Positions 59,229 to 64,000 of a DNA stretch of 64,000 bases are shown in pieces. Numbering within the stretch: the stretch's first letter is position 1; every line of letters begins with the position of its first letter. Both the position numbers and the translations under genes were made by a program. The DNA lies in the NCBI GenBank assembly GCA_017472735.1, contig JAFUOD010000012.1, positions 1 to 64,000 of the forward strand. Reading direction: 5' to 3'. The notes beneath the pieces were generated by a model. The model worked only from the letters and a program-made list of their open reading frames with translations. It had not been told where the DNA came from and made no database searches. Source of the stretch: Oscillospiraceae bacterium (GTDB lineage Bacteria; Bacillota; Clostridia; Oscillospirales; Ruminococcaceae).

Positions 59229-60974
59229 TTAATGCTTGAACTGGCTATTATAAAGCTCGCTGTAAAATCCGCCCTTTTCCATAAGCTCTTGATGGCTTCC
59301 CTGCTCGATAATGTTGCCGTCACGCATTACCAAAATAACATCTGCTGTCATAATGGTTGAAAGACGGTGTGCGACAACAAAGCTGGTCTTGCCCTTCATA
59401 AGCTTCTCAAACGCGCGCTGAACTCTTATCTCGGTCTTTGTATCTATCGAGGACGTAGCCTCGTCTAAAATAAGCATTGGCGGCTGGCAAAGCATAACAC
59501 GGGTTATGCACAAAAGCTGTTTTTGCCCCTGCGAGAGGTTGCCGCCTTCCTCGCCTATAACGGTGTCATAGCCATGGGGTAAGCGCTTGATAAAGCTGTG
59601 CGCGTGTGTTGCCTTTGCGGCGGCTATTATTTCTTCTTCGGTGGCATTAGGCTTGCCCATGCAAATGTTATCTTTAATCGTGCCCGATTTAAGCCATGTC
59701 TCTTGCAGCACCATGCCGTATCCTCGGCGCAGACTTTCACGGGTGATATCTTTAATATCGTTGCCCTCGACCAAGATCTCACCGCTTGTTACGTCATAAA
59801 AGCGCATGAGGAGGTTTATAAGCGTGGTCTTTCCGCAGCCGGTGGGGCCTACAATTGCAATCCTCTGTCCGGGTGTTACCTTTAAGTTAAAGCCTTCAAT
59901 CAATTTTCTTTCGGGCACATAGCTAAACGATACATTTTTAAGCTCAACATTGCCGCTTATCTCGTTAAGCTCCTTGTTGCCATCGTCCGAGGGCTCAACC
60001 TCGGCGTCTAAAAGCTCGAACATTCTCGAAGCACAAGCCAAAGCGTTTGCAAGCTCGGTAATAACGCCGCTTATTTCGTTAAACGGTTTTGTATATTGGT
60101 TGGCATAGTTTAAAATGGCGCTAAGGCTGCCCACCGTAACCGTGCCCGAAACCACCGACAATGCACCCATTAATCCAACAGCCGCATAAACGATTGCATT
60201 TACAAATCTTGTTGAGGGATTAACGAGCGAGGAAAGGAAAATTGCCTTGCGTGAGGTTTTTTCAAGCTCGGCGTTTATTTTTAAAAACCTGTCACGGCTG
60301 TCATCAACATAATTATAAGCCAAAACGACCTTCTGGTTTCCTATCATCTCATCAATAAGGGCTGTCTGCTCGCCTCTTATCTCAGATTGTTTTTTAAACA
60401 GGTTATAAGTGCTTTGCGAAATAAATCTTGCCACAAACAGCGACAGCGGAGTTAAGATAACCGCAACAAGCGTTATCTTCCAGCTTATTGTAAACATAAA
60501 AGCCAAGGTCGTAACAATTGTCACAATTCCCGTAAAAAACTGCGAAAAGCCCAAAAGCAAGCCGTCGGCAAACTGGTCAACATCCGAAATCACCCTGCTT
60601 GTAAGCTCTCCCGTTGCATACGAGTCAATATATTTAAGAGGCAAACGCTCGATTTTTTTAAAAGCCATGTCTCTTATATCGCGGACGGTTAAAAAGGTGA
60701 TGCGGTTGTTAATGGTGGTCATAAGCCAGCTTGCAATTGCCGAAGCTGCGCTTATTATTGCCGCCGTAACTAAAGTCTTGCCGATAATTTCAAAGTTTAC
60801 TTTGCCCTTTGAAATAATGTTGTCTATAGCCTCGCCGAAAAGAACAGGCACATAAAGCGACAGTATTACCGAAGCCGCCGCTAAAATTACCGACAGAATG
60901 ATAAGCGGTAAATATCTTTTAAGAAGCAAAATGACACGCAAAGCCGTGCTTAAGTTCGCCTTTTGTTTAGACAT
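59229..60974 (-). CDS. ABC exporter half-transporter (second subunit of a heterodimer)
   Basis: 581 residues from ATG 60974 behind GAAAGGGG. Six TMs (about 15-320) precede a nucleotide-binding domain (about 340-578) with Walker A GPTGCGKTT, Q-loop VLQETWL, signature NLSQGQKQLL, Walker B MLILDEATSS and H-loop VAHRLST. Multidrug/peptide exporter family. The catalytic Glu after Walker B and the consensus H-loop are present, so this is likely the fully catalytic half. It lies 16 bp after its partner gene. Confidence 0.93.
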   Translation of the reverse strand: MSKQKANLSTALRVILLLKRYLPLIILSVILAAASVILSLYVPVLFGEAIDNIISKGKVNFEIIGKTLVTAAIISAASAIASWLMTTINNRITFLTVRDIRDMAFKKIERLPLKYIDSYATGELTSRVISDVDQFADGLLLGFSQFFTGIVTIVTTLAFMFTISWKITLVAVILTPLSLFVARFISQSTYNLFKKQSEIRGEQTALIDEMIGNQKVVLAYNYVDDSRDRFLKINAELEKTSRKAIFLSSLVNPSTRFVNAIVYAAVGLMGALSVVSGTVTVGSLSAILNYANQYTKPFNEISGVITELANALACASRMFELLDAEVEPSDDGNKELNEISGNVELKNVSFSYVPERKLIEGFNLKVTPGQRIAIVGPTGCGKTTLINLLMRFYDVTSGEILVEGNDIKDITRESLRRGYGMVLQETWLKSGTIKDNICMGKPNATEEEIIAAAKATHAHSFIKRLPHGYDTVIGEEGGNLSQGQKQLLCITRVMLCQPPMLILDEATSSIDTKTEIRVQRAFEKLMKGKTSFVVAHRLSTIMTADVILVMRDGNIIEQGSHQELMEKGGFYSELYNSQFKH

Positions 60975-60990
60975 AATCCTGCCCCTTTCT

Positions 60991-62706
60991 TTAAGATTTT
61001 ATCTGCGAGTCATAGATCTCTCGGTATTCCTCGCAAGACTTTAACAGCTCATCGTGAGTGCCCATGCCTGCCATTAAGCCGTCCTCTAAAACAATTATCT
61101 TATCGCAGTGCATAACGCTTGCAACACGCTGAGAAACCACCAGCACCGCAGGGCTATAATCAAGCTCTCTTATCGACGCACGCAGTTTTGCATCGGTTGC
61201 ATAGTCAAGCGCCGAGGATGAATCGTCAAGCACCAAAATCTCGGGGCGTTTAACCAACGCACGGGCAATACTCAAGCGCTGTGCCTGTCCGCCCGAAAGG
61301 TTGCGGGCGTTCTGCTCGATTTTATAATCCAGTCCCTCGGGCTTTGCCGTAACAAAATCAATGGCCTGAGCTTGGGTAAGAGCTTTTATCATCTCTTCTT
61401 CGGTGGCATCTTCTTTTCCCCATCGCAAGTTATCTTTTATGCTGCCCTTGAAAAGAACGGTTTTTTGCATTACAAAGCCTATTTTGTCTCTTAACGCAAC
61501 CTGTGAATAGTCTTTAACGTTAACGCCGTCAACCAGCACCTCGCCCTCGGTCGTGTCATAAAATCTCGGCAAGAGGTTTACAAGCGTTGATTTGCCGCAG
61601 CCTGTTGAACCGATTATGCCGACGTTTTCCCCTCGTTTAAGGATAAAGCTTATGTTCTCTAACGAATCTGCCGATGCGTCGGGATATTTAAAGCTGACAT
61701 TCTTATACTCTGCGATATATTCAGAACTATCATTACCTTTTGTAATTGTTCCGTCTGCCATTTCGGGTGTAATTTCAAGCACCTTTTCAATACGCTTAGC
61801 GCACGCCAAGCTTTTTGTTATGTTAATAATAAGATTTGCAAGCTTTACAAGCTCAACCAAAATCTGCGACATGTAATTGTAAAGAGCAATTACCATGCCC
61901 TGTGTCAGCAAGCCTGTCTCGACCTTTAATGCACCTATGTAAATAAGCGCAATTATGCCAAGGTTTACAATAACCACCGTAACAGGGTTCATAATTGCAG
62001 AGATCCTGCCGACAAACTGCTGGATTCTTGTAAGTGCCTCGTTGCGTGAGGTGAATTCGGCAGTTTCCTCGTCCTCTTTACAAAAGGCGCGGATAACACG
62101 TGCGCCTGTTAAATTCTCTCGCGTTATAGATAAAACTTTATCAAGCCTTGCCTGAACCTTTGAATAAAGAGGTATACACGCAAGCATTATTCCAAAAACC
62201 ACAACCGACAGCAAAGGAATTACCACAACAAACACAAGCGCCGCCTGAACATCGATAGTGAACGCCATTATCATTGCGCCGAAAACAATAAACGGCGAGC
62301 GCATTAACAAACGAAGCGTTAAGTTAACGCCTGTTTGCACCTGGTTGAGGTCGCTTGTAAGGCGGGTTATAAGGGTAGATGTGCCTGTGCGGTCAATCTC
62401 GGCAAAGCCAAGAGACTGAATGTGGTCAAACAAAGCCTGCCTTAACGAGGTTGCAAATCCAACGGCACTTTTTGCGGCAAAATACTGTGCCGCCAATGTG
62501 CTTGTCAAGCCCACAGCGCCCAAAAGCACCAGCACGCCGCACATTGCGGTTATATAGCCTTTGTCGCCCGAGGGTATGCCTTTATCAATTATTGCGGCAA
62601 CAACAAAGGGTACAAAAAGCTCGAAAATGGCTTCGATTATTTTAAAAAACGGAGCACACAGTGCTTCTATCTTATATCCGTTGAAATACTTCAAGAGCTT
62701 TCGCAT
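60991..62706 (-). CDS. ABC exporter half-transporter (first subunit, degenerate ATP site)
   Basis: 571 residues from ATG 62706 (AAAGGATAT upstream). A longer frame to 62859 would translate GC-rich island E and is rejected. Six TMs (about 15-310) are followed by a nucleotide-binding domain (about 330-570) with Walker A GSTGCGKST, Q-loop VMQKTVL, signature LSGGQAQRLS and Walker B ILVLDDSSSALD. The catalytic Glu is Asp (DDSS) and the H-loop reads VSQRVAS with Gln for His. These are hallmarks of the degenerate half in heterodimeric exporters, so it pairs with the next gene. The substrate is unknown. Confidence 0.93.
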   Translation of the reverse strand: MRKLLKYFNGYKIEALCAPFFKIIEAIFELFVPFVVAAIIDKGIPSGDKGYITAMCGVLVLLGAVGLTSTLAAQYFAAKSAVGFATSLRQALFDHIQSLGFAEIDRTGTSTLITRLTSDLNQVQTGVNLTLRLLMRSPFIVFGAMIMAFTIDVQAALVFVVVIPLLSVVVFGIMLACIPLYSKVQARLDKVLSITRENLTGARVIRAFCKEDEETAEFTSRNEALTRIQQFVGRISAIMNPVTVVIVNLGIIALIYIGALKVETGLLTQGMVIALYNYMSQILVELVKLANLIINITKSLACAKRIEKVLEITPEMADGTITKGNDSSEYIAEYKNVSFKYPDASADSLENISFILKRGENVGIIGSTGCGKSTLVNLLPRFYDTTEGEVLVDGVNVKDYSQVALRDKIGFVMQKTVLFKGSIKDNLRWGKEDATEEEMIKALTQAQAIDFVTAKPEGLDYKIEQNARNLSGGQAQRLSIARALVKRPEILVLDDSSSALDYATDAKLRASIRELDYSPAVLVVSQRVASVMHCDKIIVLEDGLMAGMGTHDELLKSCEEYREIYDSQIKS

Positions 62707-62735
62707 GGGTGAATATCCTTTCGTGTTGTTTGTCA

Positions 62736-62859
62736 GCGAGTGCGTGCGGCTGCGCCTGCCCGAGCTGTCGCTCGGGCGGTGCGCCAAGGCGTAATGCGCC
62801 TTGGCGCACCAAGCCGCCCTGCGGGCGGCGGGCGCAGCCCCCACCCTTGGCTTGCGCAC
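62736..62859. repeat. GC-rich hairpin island E
   Basis: Contains gcccgagc/gctcgggc, ggtgcgccaaggcg/cgccttggcgcacc and gccgccctgcgggcggc palindromes. It lies between the fakA terminator and the ABC exporter start, so it may be within or beside the promoter of that operon. Confidence 0.65.
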
Positions 62860-62873
62860 TCTTTTTTAAAAAA

Positions 62874-62899
62874 GCGCCGCTGACAAAAAGTAGCGGCGC
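62874..62899 (-). terminator. fakA terminator
   Basis: Stem gcgccgct/agcggcgc with a 10-nt loop, followed by T6 on the minus strand, 17 bp past the stop at 62917. Confidence 0.88.
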
Positions 62900-62916
62900 C
62901 CGATGATTCTTATAAA

Positions 62917-64000
62917 TTACTCTACACTTATAATGTAGTAATAAACCGGCTGACCGCCGCTGATTAGGCTTATATCAACCTTCGAGCCGAACTTGGCTTC
63001 TACTCTTGCGCGGAGGCTTTCAGCATCAGCGTCCGAAATATCCTCACCGTAAATAATGGTGATAAACTCGCTGTCGCCGTCAACCAAACGCTTTGTAAGC
63101 TTATAAGCTGCCTTTTCGGTTTCCTTTTCAACAAAAGCAAGCTTGCCGTTATCAAGTGCCAATATCTCGCCCTGATTGATCTCCTGGCCGTCAAATTCGC
63201 TGTCGCGTGCGGCAAATGTTATCTGACCTGTCTTAACTCTTTCAAAAGCCTTGGTCATTGCACTGCGGTTAACGTTAAAGTCAGCGTCGGGGTCGAATGC
63301 CAAAAGTGCCGAAAGTCCTTGGGGAATGGTTCTTGTCTGCAAAACACAAACCTTTCTGTCGGCAAGCTTAACAGCCTGTTCTGCCGCCATAATTATGTTT
63401 TTGTTGTTAGGCAAAACAAAAACAGTTCTTGCAGGGCAAGACATAATTGCAGCTAAAATATCCTCTGTCGAGGGGTTCATGGTCTGTCCGCCCTTTACAA
63501 TGCAGTCAGCACCGGCGTCCATAAACATGGCTTCAATACCGTCGCCTGCTGCAACTGCAACAAAGCCAAAGTCCTTTTCGGGGGCTACCGAGGTATAAGC
63601 CTTGTTCGAGCTTGAAACGGTAACCTTGTTTTCCTTCTGCTTTGCTTCGTGCTGATAACGCATGTTTTCGACCTTGGGCAATGTCATCGAGCCAAATTCA
63701 AGGCCCTTTTCAATTGCAAGGCCGGGGTTGTTTGTGTGAACGTGAACCTTAATTATCTCATCATCTTCAACAACCACAACGCAGTCACCGATAGATTCAA
63801 GATAAGCTCTGAGCTTTAGAGAATCCTCACAGCCTTCGTCCTTCTTAACGATGTACTCGGTGCAGTATGTAAATGTGATCTCATCATCAAATTCACCGAC
63901 AACCGATGCAAAGGTTTCAATTGTTACAGGCTCGCTTGTTTTGCCCGAGGCAGTATCTTCAACAATTCCTCTGCCATGGAAAACCTCGCCCATTGCACGC
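62917..64000 (-). CDS. FakA/YloV-type DAK2-domain kinase (5' end outside window)
   Basis: The C-terminal 361 codons are present, in frame to the window edge. Seen: the end of the DAK2 ATP-binding domain (AMGEVFHGRGIV), a middle FakA domain with FTYCTEYIVKKD and KVHVHTNNPGLAIEKGLEFG (the conserved His pair), and a C-terminal DegV-like half with CIVKGGQTMNPSTEDIL and FVLPNNKNIIMAAEQA. FakA phosphorylates fatty acids bound to FakB proteins for phospholipid synthesis in Bacillota. In most genomes it follows an Asp23 gene, which would lie outside the window. Confidence 0.92.
   Translation of the reverse strand, partial: RAMGEVFHGRGIVEDTASGKTSEPVTIETFASVVGEFDDEITFTYCTEYIVKKDEGCEDSLKLRAYLESIGDCVVVVEDDEIIKVHVHTNNPGLAIEKGLEFGSMTLPKVENMRYQHEAKQKENKVTVSSSNKAYTSVAPEKDFGFVAVAAGDGIEAMFMDAGADCIVKGGQTMNPSTEDILAAIMSCPARTVFVLPNNKNIIMAAEQAVKLADRKVCVLQTRTIPQGLSALLAFDPDADFNVNRSAMTKAFERVKTGQITFAARDSEFDGQEINQGEILALDNGKLAFVEKETEKAAYKLTKRLVDGDSEFITIIYGEDISDADAESLRARVEAKFGSKVDISLISGGQPVYYYIISVE

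Noticed and set aside
62707-62859. An extended start of the ABC exporter subunit
   Set aside because: The extra 51 residues come from GC-rich island E, have low-complexity Ala/Arg composition and no ribosome binding site.

Overview
The window looks like a chromosomal segment of an anaerobic, probably gut-associated Bacillota bacterium of class Clostridia. The evidence is GGAGG-type ribosome binding sites, a T-box leader on thrS, consensus sigma-A promoters, an NPKTG-type wall-anchor motif, Spy0128-type pilin domains, RNase Y, FakA/YloV, BioY and a GH26 mannanase-like lipoprotein. Family-level placement cannot be made from this sequence. Coding DNA has moderate GC content, and five intergenic islands are very GC-rich and densely hairpinned. 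No IS element, CRISPR array, rRNA or prophage was recognised.

Layout. (1) 1-8165 (-): N-terminal 2,721 codons of a giant vWA adhesin with an exactly 342-bp (114-residue) tandem array of pilin-like isopeptide domains; it runs off the left edge. Next come a degenerate receiver-like protein (8228-8596, -) and a divergent LytTR/GHKL (AgrA/AgrC-like) two-component pair (8832-10890, +). (2) 11-28 kb: mixed metabolic and housekeeping genes. These are an AT-rich GNAT, an SDR epimerase, an ArsB/NhaD-type permease, an FAD-Rieske oxidoreductase, a GH25 muramidase, tRNA-Tyr and tRNA-Thr, an ECF sigma factor with a membrane beta-propeller protein, an MTA/SAH-nucleosidase-like enzyme with a GNAT, a Gfo/Idh oxidoreductase, a radical SAM protein, an RlmD-like methyltransferase, an OmpR-type two-component system with a short ROK-like regulator, and an HGSNAT-like membrane acyltransferase. 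(3) 28.6-48.6 kb (all -): the most notable block. It starts at a perfect TTGACA-N17-TATAAT promoter and a structured leader, then two LolD/MacB-type ATPases (one with an AbrB-like C-terminal domain), a 989-residue solute-binding protein, two MalF/MalG permease pairs, an NHL/TPR membrane protein, a YIP1 protein and a DUF5696-like protein. After a terminator come bioY, a GH26 lipoprotein, a MacA-like lipoprotein and a 948-residue FtsX-type permease. (4) 49-64 kb: a wall-anchored surface protein, thrS with its T-box (the ThrRS lacks the N-terminal TGS domain), rny, an SGNH esterase-like lipoprotein, a UgpC/MsmX-type ATPase, an RsuA-type pseudouridine synthase, a DUF4830-like protein, a heterodimeric ABC exporter, and FakA truncated by the right edge.

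How parts may work together (inference). The 28.6-48.6 kb block has two complete sets of carbohydrate-type transmembrane subunits but no sugar-importer ATPase. The only UgpC/MsmX-type ATPase in the window is about 8 kb away at 56644-57786 and could energise both pairs. The LolD-type ATPases at the head of the block match the MacA/FtsX pair at its tail. This suggests one envelope-spanning machine that combines glycan sensing or uptake with MacAB-type export or mechanotransmission. At the left edge, the pseudo-receiver and LytTR system next to the giant adhesin suggest regulated display of a surface fibre.
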